Assembly (NCBI GenBank): GCA_001972305.1
Contig: BDDD01001949.1
Span: 9,638-73,637, forward strand
Direction of reading: 5' to 3'
DNA: 64,000 nucleotides
Source: Cephalotus follicularis
Lineage: Eukaryota > Streptophyta > Magnoliopsida > Oxalidales > Cephalotaceae
The position numbers and the translations under genes are program-made. This document shows, piece by piece, positions 23,520 to 35,540 of the stretch. The first letter of the stretch is position 1. Each line of letters starts with the position of its first letter. The notes under the pieces are model-generated. The model saw only the letters and a program-made list of their open reading frames with translations. It was not told the DNA's origin and did no database searches.

Positions 23520-24664
23520 TGTTAGGGACTGACTTTGCATTCTAAGCATGATTGTGCATTGTGTATTGCCATGAATTGAATTGTTACTGATTGTGAAATG
23601 TTTTAACGGTTTAGAAGTGTATACATGATTCCTATAAATCGTTATATTATGCGAAAATGTATGTTTTAAATATATATATATTTTCGGAAGATTGTGAAAA
23701 GTGGCTTCCAAAAGATTGTGAACTGTTCAAAGAGTTGTGCATCGTGAAAATGGGGTTGTTTTCAAGTACTTTTAAACTGCTTGGAAAACTAATTGTGAAC
23801 ATCGTGAAAATGTGAATTGTTTTCAAGTATTTTTAACTTATAACTACTTGGAAAACAAATTGTGTATTGCATTGATTGCTGATTGTGTTTGTGCCGTACT
23901 AGTTGCGTGGCGGAGGTGCCAGCGATGGCTAGTGGCAGGGTCGAACCCTGGGGCCAGGAGATGGCTGGGTGACTCATTGTACCGTGACCTGCTCGTGCTT
24001 CTAGGAGTTGGGGGACGATTTCGGGATGTACGACGTCGGGGCCAGGAGATGGCGACGCTCTTCGTACCATTGTGAATTGATTGGTCCTTTGGACATGATT
24101 GTGGATCGTGATATTGTAGCCATTTGGTATATATATATGTACGTATATATATATGTATATATATGCATCGAGATATAGTATGTATGCATCATAATGCATT
24201 CATTTCATGGTATTGTTTAGTACTGACCTTAAATTACACTTATAATTTAGCCGAGTGAGGACAAAGGCTAACCCCTACTATTGCAGATTGATGTTGTGAC
24301 ATGGATGACACCCGAGCATGACCGTACTCAAGGGAAATGGAGATTTATTTATTTAAATAGATGCGGGACAGTGTATTGAGACATGTTTTAAATTTGGATT
24401 ACTGTACCAATGTTTTGATGATGTGAACCGATTATGGTCACGCTCCGTTTGTGGGTAGTTGACAATGACTTAATATAGTTAGATATTGGAATCATGTGGT
24501 ATGGGACGCATGATTCGGTTTACTTTCAGCTTATATTTAAATGCTTCCGCAAGATAATAATGGTATTTAAAGTTTTAAATTTTACCATATTTGAATATGC
24601 TGAACGTTTATGTTAACATACCATGACTTATATGTTGTCTATGGGAGCGGGGTGTGACAAGGCC

Positions 24665-25448
24665 TGTTTAGTTTGTTATGCACGGGCCCTCTCAGCCCAG
24701 TCTTCATTCTGAATACTCTCCAACAAAATCACCTTTTTTGCAACTTGCACAAAAGTCTCCAACTCCATGGCCCTAAGCTTGCCCGAAGATCTAGTAGTAG
24801 TTCTTAAAGAAACCTCCGAATCTTCTTTTCTTCATCGGACACAAGATAAGCTGAATGTCTAGTTAACTCCACAAACTTGGCTTGATATTCAGCCATAGTC
24901 ATGTCACCTTGACGTAGCTCCAAGAGTTCCATCTCCCTTCGCCCACGTTCAATCCGCGGTACATAAGTCTCCAAGAATTATTCTTGAAATCTTTCCCATG
25001 GATTATAGAGTCCAGTAGACTCCCATATGGCTTTGACCATCTCCCACCAGTGAGTGGCCTCACTCCATAACCGATAAACAACAGATTTCAATTTCTGATC
25101 ATCTGTACAATCCATAACATCAAAAATTTTCTCTAGATCTTGCAACCAACTCTCGACAATAGTCGCATCAAGCTCACACTTAAAAGTAGAAGGGTTCTGC
25201 CACATGAATCTCTTAAGGTTTCTTCCAAACTGATTTCCGTCATGAAGTGCATGATGGTCAGCAACCATGTGCCGTGGCTGGGCTTGGGCGTACAGTCGTC
25301 ACATTTCCTCCATATTAGCCGCATTCGCATTCATCTGCTGCTGGAAGTAATCAGCTATACGATCCATCGGGTCTCTCGCATTATTTGCTTCTTGAGGAAC
25401 ATTCTCCTCAGCAGCTCGAGCCCTTCCACGTCTTGTTCTTTCGTCCAT
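24665..25448 (-). pseudogene. Chromovirus B gag remnant
   Basis: The 5' part of B's gag in minus orientation, starting at ATG 25446-25448 (MDERTRRGRARAAEE), cut at 24665 by insertion of element A. The Gag domain is recognisable in 25268-24978 (RFMWQNPSTFKCELDATIVE, then WWEMVKAIWES) and is similar to A's Gag. Frame breaks occur near 25270-25330 and again below 24978. The continuation with the knuckle and protease is at 15241 and lower. Non-functional. Confidence 0.9.
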
Positions 25449-25546
25449 TTCGTTTCCTATAAGGAATGATGTGATTAGTCATCTGAAGGAAACAATAGTT
25501 AGTTGCCAAGGAACTTATCTAAGCTAAGCATATAATTTTCATATAT

Positions 25547-25558
25547 GCTCTGATACCA
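25547..25558 (-). other. Primer binding site, tRNA-Met type (B)
   Basis: The minus strand reads TGGTATCAGAGC, four bases from B's 5' LTR. Confidence 0.93.
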
Positions 25559-26754
25559 CTCTTATCACACCCCGTTTCCACAATCGACCCTGAGGTCATG
25601 GCAATCAACACATATTCAGCTTATAAGAGAAATACGGAAAATTTAAAACCTTCCAATTCATATATAATCATTGCGGGAGCATATAAACATAAGCTGAATG
25701 AAGTACGTAACATGCAACCCATACTACATGTTACCAAGTCGTTCAATCATAAATACAATAACCATCGTTAATTGCCTTCAAAACGGAGCATGAACTAAAT
25801 CAGTTAGTACATAACCCCATTAAAAATTTCTCCAAAGAAAGTACAACTTAAACTCCTCTTCATTTTCCCCCACGCTCAAAGATGCAGATCCACTGCATCA
25901 ATCTGAAATTGATAGGGTTAGTCGAATCCACTGGCTAAGTAGGAAAAAATATAAATGCATTTTGGTGTCAACGATAATAAATGTCATGCAATGAATGCAT
26001 CGTGATGCAATACATAATGTACACTACATATATATGTATATGTATATCGATCAATATATGAGCGACCATACCAAGTGGCTACATCAACACAATCCATCAA
26101 TCATGTCACAAAGGACCAATCTATCCAATCAACTGTACACCGAGTGTAAAAGAGTTCGATATCCACAACCCGTAGGCTGGTAGTATCTCATATCGATGCT
26201 AACAGTCCAAGGCTAGGAAAGCGCGTAGGATAACAGGCATGTAGGCTAGGAAAGCTCAAGGTGTGGTGTCCCTAGCCATCTCCTGGCCCCTAAGCAACAA
26301 CCTGCCATTAGCGTAAGTGATAACCTCCGTCACCGCACTAACAGCGTAACAATCACAATCAATCAATTAATTCAGTTCCAAGTAATTTAAATGCTCATAA
26401 ATGCTTGGAATCATATACTTGTTTGGATATATATATATATATATATATATAATAAATCCTTTCCAAAATTCATCACCAAGTAGTTTATGTGTCAGAAAAT
26501 ACTTGTCATAACATATTTATTCAAAATATGTAACAATCTTTTGAAATCGCGTTTCAATCCTTTGAAATATAATATTTCATGTCAAATAATGATTTGTAGT
26601 AAAATCATGTATTCACTTTTCCAAATGATAAAACATTTTAGAATCAATCAATAATCCAATCGATAATTCAATCCGTAACAATTATGTATGCAAACAGGCT
26701 CTATTCGCATCAACTTTTACAATCTAGGCATCAACGTTCATAACAGTAACTTAA

Positions 26755-27120
26755 GCGTTACCATTTAACTCTTAGTGTCGACGCATATGTCCCTTAAGCG
26801 TCGACGCTTCAACCCTTAGTGTCAGCGCTTCAACCCTTAGTGTCAGCGCTTAATCCAGAAGTTTTACACATTGACATTCATCTCTTTAGGCGTTGACGCA
26901 TTAAGGTGTGGAACCTTAAGCGTCAGTGCTTTACTTTTGGCATCGACGCTTTAAGGTAGGAACCTTAAGCGTCAACGCTTCACGCGTCCATTTTCATGCA
27001 AAACAAATCAGGACGTTGACATTTTCTTTAAGCGTCGACGTTTATCGTGAAACTAGTGTTCATTCTCTCCGTAACAGTTGAACGCGTCGATGCTTTTCCT
27101 TTGAGCATCGACGGTTAAAG
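26755..27120. repeat. GTCGAC box array, B 5' LTR downstream array
   Basis: Counterpart of 10189-10530. AAGCGTCGACGCTT-type boxes, many with one C-to-T or G-to-A change. One box-plus-spacer (CAACCCTTAGTGTCAGCGCTT) is duplicated in tandem near 26811-26850. Confidence 0.85.
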
Positions 27121-28499
27121 AAGACCAGGACATCGTCTTCTTCAAGACGTCTCAAAACCAGCAGAAATCAAACTAAATCATACATGCAATTCAATCCAAT
27201 AGCATTCCATGATAGCATCCATGGCAGGTTAACTATTCATAGCAACCATATCATCAATCACACACTCTACAATCCACAATAACCATGCATTTCATCAATG
27301 ATCATTTACTATTTTTGAACTCAAAATCGCATGTATATAATCCCTACCTTAGATTCCAAGTTAGGAATCGTAGTCCATGTAATACCCAGGTACGGTTTTG
27401 CAGAGGATTCTGTTTGTCATCTGTTTGTTAAGGCCTGGTTTGTGTTTTATTATCTTCCTTGAGCCATTTGGGAGTCCTCTCTTGTGCAATATTAAGGCCC
27501 AAAGTGGCATGGGTTGAGAAGAGTCATTTATTTTGACTAAGCCCATAAGTGAAGCTTACGAGAAAGGCTAATGGTTTCCAATGTGAAAGCACGTGTGTCA
27601 GGGAGAATGTGAGAAGTGATATATCTGGCGCCTTGGGCAGAGGGAAGAAAAAAGAGAAGAAGTTAGTGAGAAGTAGGTAGGAAGAAGAAGAAGGAAGAAA
27701 AGGGAAGACGCCGAGTGAACTCTGTATTGGTGAGTTGTGAGTATTCCCTGTGAGGTTCAAGCTTCCTCTTCATTGGATCCTTACTTCTGGCATGACCGAG
27801 CATCTCCTTTACAAGTCTTGTTTCTCTTCTTCTCCATTTCTTCTGTAGTCAAACGTGGTTCAAGGTGATTCTCACTGGTCTTTGATGTCCTTACCCGAGT
27901 GTGGCATGGTTGATTCGGAGTTCCTCAGTACACTGAGCAGTGAGTTGGTATCCCTGGTGTGTGTGACATCTACGATGGCGAAACGTGGATCCGCTGGTAG
28001 ATTCGAAGCTCCAGGTGGGCTGTTCGAGTTCTGGGAATATAAAGAATCCAGTGGGGTAGATTCGGAGTTCCAAGGAACTGGTAAGCGTTGCAGGAGCTGG
28101 TGTTGAGAGGCCCAGGTATGTGACGTTTTACTGTGGTTTTGTTTATGGTTATACTAACTTAACCATTTTGTATTGAGGTGTTTTGTGAGTTTGTGTTTTA
28201 GCATTTAGATTCTAGGCAGACGAGGTTCCTCAGATCTTATGTGACGAATACAGATGTTATGGCCATGTAAGATACGTGTTATTGCCAGGGAGTTAGTGTG
28301 ATGTGCGTCCTGGAAGAGGAGTCAGTTTGATGTACATCCCCTGTCGAGCAGTGCATGGTAAGCTTTCCTTGCATAGTAGTCCACGTCGGGCATCCCTTGG
28401 TGAGCAGTGCATGTCAAGCATCTTCTTGAGCATTTACCAGTTGAAGTGTCTCCTCAGTAGTGGCTGAGTGGTGATTCGCGGGCCCCTTGGATGAAACTA

Positions 28500-28690
28500 A
28501 TGCTACGTGATTGCCGATGAGGTAGCTCCTCGATCGATGTTCATATGGTGTAGTGCTGAGCTCGTGATTGCCGATGGGGTGGGCTTGAGTAGCCCCTCGA
28601 TCGATGTTCAGGTAGTGAGGTGCGCCAAACGTGTGATTGTCAAGGAAGGAGTGCTCGCGTAGCCCTTCTATCGATGTTCATGCGGTGCTC
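28500..28690. repeat. Tandem repeat block in C (about 60-65 bp unit)
   Basis: Three copies of a unit containing GTGATTGCCGATG, a TAGCCCCTCGATCGATGTTC-like core and GTGCTC or a variant. GC-rich and non-coding. Confidence 0.75.
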
Positions 28691-29054
28691 TGGAAGTGGG
28701 TATCTATATGCGTATATGAGGGATGTGTACAGTCCTGTAGCCCATGACCGCGTTGATGGATCTTCAACAGAGTTGTTATCTGTGGTTGCCGATGTGGTTC
28801 CGGCTATGGAAGTGGGAGAGTAAGAAGGTTTCCTTAGTTTTTCCCATCCTCCCGACCTCGGACCAGCTCGGTCCCTGAAGATGTTTTGTCGAGTAGGCCC
28901 TGGTGGATCCCTTGGGTACTGGGCCGGGGTGAGATTTCATCTCCTTAGTGTAAATTGAGTGTTGGAGGGACCTCGGGTAGTTGTCCCATGCTTGGCGTTT
29001 GTCCCTGGGCCCTTGTGTTGATCCCATGCTTAGCTTATGTTAAACGTTATCGTT

Positions 29055-29165
29055 TCCTGGTGTGATGGTCTCCTCAGGCATTGCTAGTACAATGGTCTCC
29101 TCGGGCATTGCTGGTGTGGTGGTCTTCTCGGGCATTGCTTGTGTGGTGGTCTCCTCGGGCGTCGA
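29055..29165. repeat. Tandem repeat block in C (about 33-bp unit)
   Basis: Four copies of TGGTCTCCTCGGGCATTGCT with variable tails. Confidence 0.85.
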
Positions 29166-29482
29166 CTGAGCGAAGTGGCTTCTCTGGTGTTTTGTTGAAG
29201 ATGCCTTCCCGGGCGTGAACCTCCTTGGGCTACCTGGTCTGGTGCTGGGAGTGGGTTGGCATCTGTGGATGGTTTGATATCCGTGGATGGGCTGTTGTTC
29301 CGTGGATGGTCTGGTAATCTGTAGTGGGCAAGTGTGCATGGCTTCTCTGCGGGCAGGTAGTGCAATTGTTGTGGCATTCTACATCTTGTTGTTGTGGATG
29401 ATGCCTGAAGGTAGACATGCCAAACTTGTAGAACTGCATCGCAGGGGTGCGTACCCTTGAAGTGCCAAGCTTCTGGGCAGGC

Positions 29483-30010
29483 AGTGCTTGTTGTCTGGTA
29501 CCTTGCAGTGCTTGTGGCCTTGTACTTGCAGTGCTTATTGTATGGTACTTGGGAAGCTTGTTGTCTGGCACCTTGCAGAGGCTGTGGTCTGGCTTGTTGT
29601 CCGGCACCTTGCAGAGGTTGTGGTCTAGCTTGTTGTCCGGCACCTTGCAGAGGTTGTTGTTAGAGCTTGTTGTCCGGCACCTTGCAGAGGTTGTGGTCTG
29701 GCTTGTTGTCCGGCACCTTGCAGAGGTTGTGGTCAGAGCTTGTTGTCTGGCACCTTACAGAGGTTGTGGTCTGGCTTGTTGTCCGGCACCTTGCAGAGGT
29801 TGTGGTCTGGCTTGTTGTCCAGCACCTTACAGAGGTTGTGGTAAGAGCCTGTTGTCTGGCACCTTGTAGAGGCTGTGGTATGGCTTGTTGTCCGGCACCT
29901 TACAGAGGTTGTGGTCTGGCTTGTTGTCTGGCACCTTGTAGAGGTTGTGGTTAGAGCTTGTTGTCTGGCACCTTGCAGTGATTGTGGTATGGCTTGTGGC
30001 CCGGTACCTT
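29483..30010. repeat. 36-bp minisatellite in C
   Basis: About thirteen copies of a 36-bp unit built from GCTTGTTGTCCGGCACCTTG plus CAGAGGTTGTGGTCTG. Some units are 39 bp. Because the unit is a multiple of three, long open frames appear on both strands; these are a consequence of the repeat, not evidence of a gene. Confidence 0.92.
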
Positions 30011-30569
30011 GCAGTATTTGTGGTCTACCGTTGTGGTCTAACATGTTGCAGAGGTCATCGTCTGACATGTTGCAGAGCTCCTCGTCTGGCATATTGCAGA
30101 GGTGGGTGCTCTCCTCGGGTCTAAGTGATACGGTGAGTGTTGGTGTCTTGGAAGACAAGGTTAAGTGATCACGTGTAGAACACGAGGGTACTATCCTCGG
30201 GTCTAAGTGATATGGTGCGTGTTGGTGTTTTGGAAGACAGTGTTGAGGATTTAATGGAACGGTGAGTTGAGGCTCTCAGCTCGTTGAAGTCTTCTGCTCC
30301 TTTTCATAATACATCCTTGGGGTGCTCTCCTCGGGTTGCGTTGAGTAGTGGCTTCTGGTTTGGCATAGCTCCATTGAATGAATGAAGTCTAGTGCGGCTT
30401 CTCTGCTATGTATGGCCTGCGTGGCTATCCTTTCATTCTCAGTATTTGCGAAGCTATGTAACCCTGCATGTAATGAACTTCATACTAGTGGAACCTCATG
30501 GATGATTGAGGAAGTGGACGTAGGCATTTTCTGTGCCGAACCACTATAAAAATGATTGTCTCATTCTAC

Positions 30570-31640
30570 TCTTTCCTTTATCATGTATGTGTGAATGCAT
30601 GAATGCTATGTCCAAGTTGTTGTAGGTCTGGTCCTCTACCATGGAGGAAGAGGATAGGCAAGACCTCAGCGCGTGGCGCCAGTCCACTGCAGTGGGTAGT
30701 CGAGGTGCAGGTGGACGTCCAGTCCTCTGCTCTCGTGCTGTGCTTGGAAAAAAAATATGAAGNNNNNNNNNNNNNNNNNNNNNNNNNNNNNNNNNNNNNN
30801 NNNNNNNNNNNNNNNNNNNNNNNNNNNNNNNNNNNNNNNNNNNNNNNNNNNNNNNNNNNNNNNNNNNNNNNNNNNNNNNNNNNNNNNNNNNNNNNNNNNN
30901 NNNNNNNNNNNNNNNNNNNNNNNNNNNNNNNNNNNNNNNNNNNNNNNNNNNNNNNNNNNNNNNNNNNNNNNNNNNNNNNNNNNNNNNNNNNNNNNNNNNN
31001 NNNNNNNNNNNNNNNNNNNNNNNNNNNNNNNNNNNNNNNNNNNNNNNNNNNNNNNNNNNNNNNNNNNNNNNNNNNNNNNNNNNNNNNNNNNNNNNNNNNN
31101 NNNNNNNNNNNNNNNNNNNNNNNNNNNNNNNNNNNNNNNNNNNNNNNNNNNNNNNNNNNNNNNNNNNNNNNNNNNNNNNNNNNNNNNNNNNNNNNNNNNN
31201 NNNNNNNNNNNNNNNNNNNNNNNNNNNNNNNNNNNNNNNNNNNNNNNNNNNNNNNNNNNNNNNNNNNNNNNNNNNNNNNNNNNNNNNNNNNNNNNNNNNN
31301 NNNNNNNNNNNNNNNNNNNNNNNNNNNNNNNNNNNNNNNNNNNNNNNNNNNNNNNNNNNNNNNNNNNNNNNNNNNNNNNNNNNNNNNNNNNNNNNNNNNN
31401 NNNNNNNNNNNNNNNNNNNNNNNNNNNTGATTCTTCTCTTTCTTTTATCTTGTATGGGTGAATGCATGAATGCTATGTCCAAGTTGCTGTAGGTCTTGTC
31501 CTCTGCCATTGAGGAAGAGGATAGGCAACACCTTGGCGCGTGGCACCAGTCCGCTGCAGTGGGTAGCCAAGGCGCAGGTGGACACCCAGTCCTCTGCTCT
31601 CGTGCTGTGCTGGAAAAAAAATGAAAGAGAAGATGAGAGA
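30570..31640. repeat. Direct repeat flanking an assembly gap
   Basis: 30570-30762 and 31428-31640 are similar copies of about 200 bp (shared GTGAATGCATGAATGCTATG and CTCTCGTGCTGTGCT). They flank a run of N at 30763-31427. The gap may hide further copies or may be a scaffolding artefact. Confidence 0.85.
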
Positions 31641-31826
31641 AGGAAATCTATATGACCAGTTCTGCCATGGGTTATGGTTAAAGTCATCCCAGTTTCTTGT
31701 AACGGCTCGGGTTTTAGGAACGGGTCGTCATAGTCCACCTCCACAAGGTTCACTGACCAGTAGCTTTGAGTTCCCAGGTCCGGCACAGTAGCTCCAAGTT
31801 CGAGCTTCCAACTCTCAAGCTTCAAG

Positions 31827-31834
31827 CTTTTATA
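31827..31834 (-). promoter_or_regulatory. TATA box, B 5' LTR
   Basis: The minus strand reads GGTATAAAAGC, identical to the 3' LTR element at 10878-10885. It is the probable promoter of B before insertion C separated it from the downstream part of the LTR. Confidence 0.65.
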
Positions 31835-32229
31835 CCAGTCCAACAATGGAGGAAGTGGTTCTCTCTCTCATTTCCTTTTCTTTTCCCGTTTTCTCTTTTG
31901 TTTATTTCTCTCTATGCTCTCTGCATTTTCTTTCTCTCTTTCTTTCCTTTCTCTTTCCTTTCTTTCTTTCCATGCTGCCAGTTTGGAGAAGAGAGTGGCG
32001 TGTTTTAATGGCGTTTCTCCCTCTCTCTTCTCACCTGTCCAAATGAATGCGCCAGGCCTCTCTCTCTTTCTCTCCCTTCTTACCCGCCACATGACACACA
32101 CTTGTCATGCAGGCCAGGGAACATGGAGGCATGTTGGACATGCTATCTCTGGCGTGAAAAGGCGTCCAACAGTGACCTATGGCTGCTCCTCACACGTTTT
32201 CCTGACAACGTTTCAATTCTGTCTGTTGT

Positions 32230-32420
32230 TGACTTTAAGCGTCGGCGGTCATACCGTTGCCCCGACTCTTAACCCTTTGTACGCTGGTGTCGACTCTTAA
32301 CCCTGTGTATGCATTAGTCTTGACGCTATCTCTTAGCTTCGACGCTTTTAAGGCAAAGCCTTTAGCGCATGTTTTGTTTCCCTCGGCGTCAACGCCTTGA
32401 TTCATGGCGTCGGCGCTTAA
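32230..32420. repeat. GTCGAC box array, B 5' LTR U3 array
   Basis: GCGTCGGCGGT, GCGTCAACGCC, GCGTCGGCGCTT and related boxes, counterpart of 11294-11440. Confidence 0.7.
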
Positions 32421-32582
32421 GGCTCATCTTCCACATTTTTAATCCGTACAACACTCTTAACATTCCTGACCCAATTTTAAACATTACAAGTTGGAAAATC
32501 CATGCTCTTCATTAATTCATAATTCAATTACAATGAGAATTACAAAAATATAATTAATGGAAATTCTGGGCATTACAGTCAG

Positions 32583-32941
32583 GTACAAGTGAGGCAGCGA
32601 AGTGAACGGACTGGACGGACGGCAGCATGGGATTTCTAGCAGCAGCACATTTCCCAATCTCCACCTTTTGTATATGAGTTGGTTATGTATAAGAGACATG
32701 TATTATTTCAGCTTTGACCTACCGGCTTGTGGCAGCGCATAATATAGCTGTATGGCATGATATGTATATGGTTGGGCTTATCTATATGGAGATTTGATGT
32801 TTGTCTTCCGCATGCATATGGTATTTAAAGTTTTAAATTTATAGCACTTTTGGAGTATGATTATATGATATAAATGGATTGAATGGAAGGTATATCATGT
32901 GTTGAGTTGTGAGGGTATTCCCCACGGTTTGGGGTGCGACA
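32583..32941 (+). mobile_element. Family D LTR, right piece
   Basis: Right end of the D LTR, ending GGGGTGCGACA. It contains CCGCATGCATATGGTATTTAAAG, similar to the 3' part of other chromovirus LTRs here and to the reverse complement of D2. It abuts copia pol directly, so D was inserted into copia E (right target flank ACTTA, 32942-32946). Confidence 0.78.
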
Positions 32942-34972
32942 ACTTACGCTCAATAGATTGTGTTTGAGTCCATCAACATATAAGACATTATGAATAGAGT
33001 TTTGATCATTACCTATGGATCCAAATCCCATCATCTTTCCTTTCACATTGTTTCCAAAGGTGACATCTCCACCTTGCTTTGATTCAAAATTGACGAATAA
33101 GCTCTTGTCACCGGTCATATGCTTGGAGCATCCACTATCCAAGTACCACTGCGTTTTCTTGGATAATGCCTTCAAGCATATCTACAAAAAATAAATTGAA
33201 AATTTTGCTTGAGGTACCCAACAAATTTTGGGTCCTTTAGGGTTAGTTACAATGGTTCCTTTGTGAACCCAAATTTTCTTAAGTTTAACAAATTTTGATT
33301 TATACAATACATTTTTCTTGTAAAAACACGAAGAAGAACTATGACCTTGTTTACTACAATAGTTACAAGTAACATTTACATTTTTTTTATACATGACATT
33401 TCTCTTATAAAAACAAGATGATGATACATGTCCATGTTTACCACAATAGTTACAAGTAATATTTACATTTTTCTTTTTAACATGAACTTTTTCAATTTTA
33501 TCCTTTTCAATCTTTTCTTTTCTTTCAAAGAAGTTTTGATAAAGCTTAACATTGTTCAGTTCCTCATATCCTAGGCCGGATTTATCAAAGACGCATCTTT
33601 GCATCCCTAAAAGGTCTTCTAATTTTTCACTACTATTAGAAAACTTTGAGAAAGTTTTCTTTAAAGCATCTATCTCAATTTTAAGATTTTTATTTTCCTT
33701 TTCTAAGAAATCTATTTCATTTTCTAAGAAATCTAGTTCAATTTCTAAAAAATCTATTTCAATTTCTTTTGAATTATCTTCCTTGGTTAGAGTAGTCGTT
33801 TTCAATTAATTATTTTCATTTGATAAGCTCTTAACATTTTTATTTAAGGAAGCAATAATAGAACTATATTTTTCAACTATAATGACACGTTCATCGTAGC
33901 TTACCTCATCAACATTGTCTTCTTCTTCTTCCTCAATGGCCATCAACGCCAATTGAGCAACTTCTTCATATGAGTTTTCATCGGAGCTTGACTCATCACT
34001 ATCATCCCAAGTGGCCAGCAATGCTTTATTTTTCTTCAAATGCTCATTCTTTTTAAGTCTCGGGCAATCACTTTTGTAGTGCCCTGGTTTGTTGCATTCG
34101 AAGTATATGATTTCCTCAAGCTTACTTGAATCTCCCTTTTGATGATTTCTCTTGATCGGTTTTCTTCCAAACTTCTTCTTGCATGCAAGGAACTTTTTGA
34201 ACTTCCTTGTGATAAGAGCAAGCTCTTCATCATTATCATCTTCAGAATCCTCAATTGTAGATGACTTTAAGGCTACAACCTTTTTCTTCCTTTTCTCCTT
34301 TTCTTCATCATCATCCTTCTTCAACATAGATAGCTCATGGGTCATTAGAGACCCTAGGAGATCCTCTAAAGGAAGGGTGTTGAGATCTTTCGCTTCTTCA
34401 ATTGCGGTCACTTTGGGAATCAATGGCCTTGGTAAATACCTGAGAATATTCCTTACCATTTCACTATTAGAATAGACTTTATCCAAAGGTTGCAATTCAT
34501 TTATGATATTAGTAAATCTAGTGAACATGGATTTAATATCTTCATTTTCGTTCATGGTAAACATTTCATATTCATGAACCAACATACTAATTTTAGCTTC
34601 TTTGACTTGATTGGTACCTTCATAGGTAACCTCAAGTCTATCCCACATTTCCTTAGCCGAAATGCAAGACGAAACTCTATTGAAGTCGCTATAATTTATA
34701 GCACAAATTATGATGTGTTTTGCTTTAGCGTTCATTTGAACTCTCTTTCTATCTTTATCGTTATAACTACTTCTAGGTTTTGAAATAGTTTCACCATTTT
34801 CATTTCTAATGGTGGGAAAGTTTGGACCGTCAACAATGAGGTCCCACAAATTATAGTCTAAAGATTGGATAAAAACGGTCATTTTAGCCTTCCAATAACT
34901 ATAGTTATTGCCATCCAAATATGGTGGCTTGGAGATATTTGAACTTTCTCCGGAGTTCAAGTTCATTGCCAT
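32942..34972 (-). pseudogene. Copia E gag-protease remnant
   Basis: One reading frame from ATG 34972 (MAMNLNSGESSNISKPPYLD) down to 32942. The N-terminal UBN2-type Gag domain covers about residues 10-215. A first knuckle has Tyr for its first Cys (YFECNKPGHYKSDC). An acidic region follows, then a coiled-coil-like repeat of EIDFLE units, two further CCHC knuckles (CNYCGKHGHVSSSC, CNYCSKQGHSSSSC) and the protease core WYLDSGCSKHMTGDKS. The frame is broken only by TAA at 33806-33808 and TAG at 33182-33184; no indel is needed. It stops after LKHNLLSVS, where LTR D begins, so integrase and reverse transcriptase are not in the window. Confidence 0.9.
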
Positions 34973-35016
34973 TGCGGATCTTTAAGGCTCTAACAATTAA
35001 GAATTATAAGTCCACC

Positions 35017-35028
35017 TCTCTGATACCA
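35017..35028 (-). other. Primer binding site, tRNA-Met type (E)
   Basis: The minus strand reads TGGTATCAGAGA, one mismatch from the usual TGGTATCAGAGC, two bases from the LTR end. Confidence 0.88.
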
Positions 35029-35540
35029 ATTGAAATACTACAAGTGGGGGGTGAATTATAGTATTTGTAAAAATATTGAACTTTTTTCGGAATATCAGAT
35101 TAAACTATAAAATTAAAACACACAATCAAGAACTATCAATAAAAATATAAGTAAAGAGAGGGTAAGAGAGTGCAAACACATTTTTATAGTGGTTCGGCCA
35201 AACTCTTGCCTACGTCCACTTTTCCGAAGCACCTCCTTGAGTTTCCACTATTCTCCAAATATCTTTACAGGTACTATTCAGTGCACCTTTACAATTTCTT
35301 CTAGTTGAACTGAACTACCAACACTTCTCACTTAAGGGTTCATGTTCACGATTTTTGAATGTTTGAAATTTATACCGCAAGTGCACGGTTGTGCAGTAAT
35401 GGGTCAAACACTAGGAAATCAAGCTAAATTAATTTTAATCTATCCAACCTAAGCATAGCATGCAAAATTGAGGTCCAATTATCAAAACTTCTCCTACATA
35501 TGCAAAACTAAACTAATTTATTAAAATAGCAGCTGAAGGC

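Larger units (their letters stand above)
15247..24659 (+). mobile_element. Chromovirus A, complete Ty3/gypsy element
   Basis: A structurally complete 9413-bp Del/Tekay-type element in plus orientation: LTR 15247-17560, primer site 17565-17576, gag-pol 17701-22304, polypurine tract 22336-22349, LTR 22350-24659. The target duplication AGGCC is perfect (15242-15246, 24660-24664) and lies in the gag region of B. The two LTRs differ at eight positions in their first 125 bp and much less in most later stretches. Gag-pol has one frameshift and several stops, so it is non-autonomous now. Confidence 0.96.
22350..24659 (+). mobile_element. Chromovirus A 3' LTR
   Basis: 2310 bp, starting TGTAATGCCC and ending GGGTGTGACA, colinear with the 5' LTR over its whole length. 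GTCGAC arrays lie at 22497-22622 and 23173-23519. The box at 23326-23334 reads GTCTAC where the 5' LTR has GTCGAC. Donor-like AAG|GTAGGGG falls at 22986-22995 and acceptor-like CTATTGCAG ends at 24286. Confidence 0.94.
27378..31732 (+). mobile_element. Non-coding LTR-type insertion C
   Basis: A 4355-bp insertion (including a 665-bp assembly gap) in B's 5' LTR, flanked by GTCCA on both sides (27373-27377, 31733-31737). The uninterrupted site is visible in B's 3' LTR near 10778. It starts TGTAATACCC and ends GGGTCGTCATA, where the last two bases are probably a decayed CA. It has no gag or pol. It carries three tandem-repeat blocks and, at 30508-30545, a motif (GAAGTGGACGTAGGC then CCGAACCACTATAA) also seen in copia LTR J. 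It is a solo LTR of a very long-LTR family or a large non-autonomous derivative; the sequence does not decide. Confidence 0.8.
3809..32577 (-). mobile_element. Chromovirus B, nested Ty3/gypsy element
   Basis: A Del/Tekay-type Ty3/gypsy element in minus orientation. The five bases GTCAG occur immediately outside both ends (3804-3808 and 32578-32582) as a perfect target duplication, which proves that these distant ends belong together. In minus orientation it reads 5' LTR (32577-25563), primer site, gag, pol, polypurine tract and 3' LTR (11448-3809). It is inflated from roughly 9 kb by three insertions: C in the 5' LTR, A between gag and pol sequences, and L2 (with L inside) in the 3' LTR. B itself sits in a family D LTR. 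The coding region carries many stops and frameshifts, so the element is dead. Confidence 0.92.
25563..32577 (-). mobile_element. Chromovirus B 5' LTR, interrupted by C
   Basis: Made of 25563-27377 and 31738-32577 around insertion C. The terminal CA reads TA (plus strand TATCACACC at 25563), a likely C-to-T change. It starts (minus strand) TGTAATGCCCAGAATTTCC at 32577. Donor-like AAG|GTAGGGA is at 27350-27341 and acceptor-like ATTTCAG at 25909-25903. A perfect TA run lies near 26428-26450. It is colinear with the 3' LTR apart from the differences noted there. Confidence 0.9.

Noticed and set aside
29447..30168. Repeat proteins encoded by the 36-bp minisatellite
   Set aside because: Open frames on both strands are forced by a unit length divisible by three; there is no start context or flanking coding sequence.
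30544..31509. Large open frames across the N gap
   Set aside because: They consist mostly of unknown bases and carry no information.
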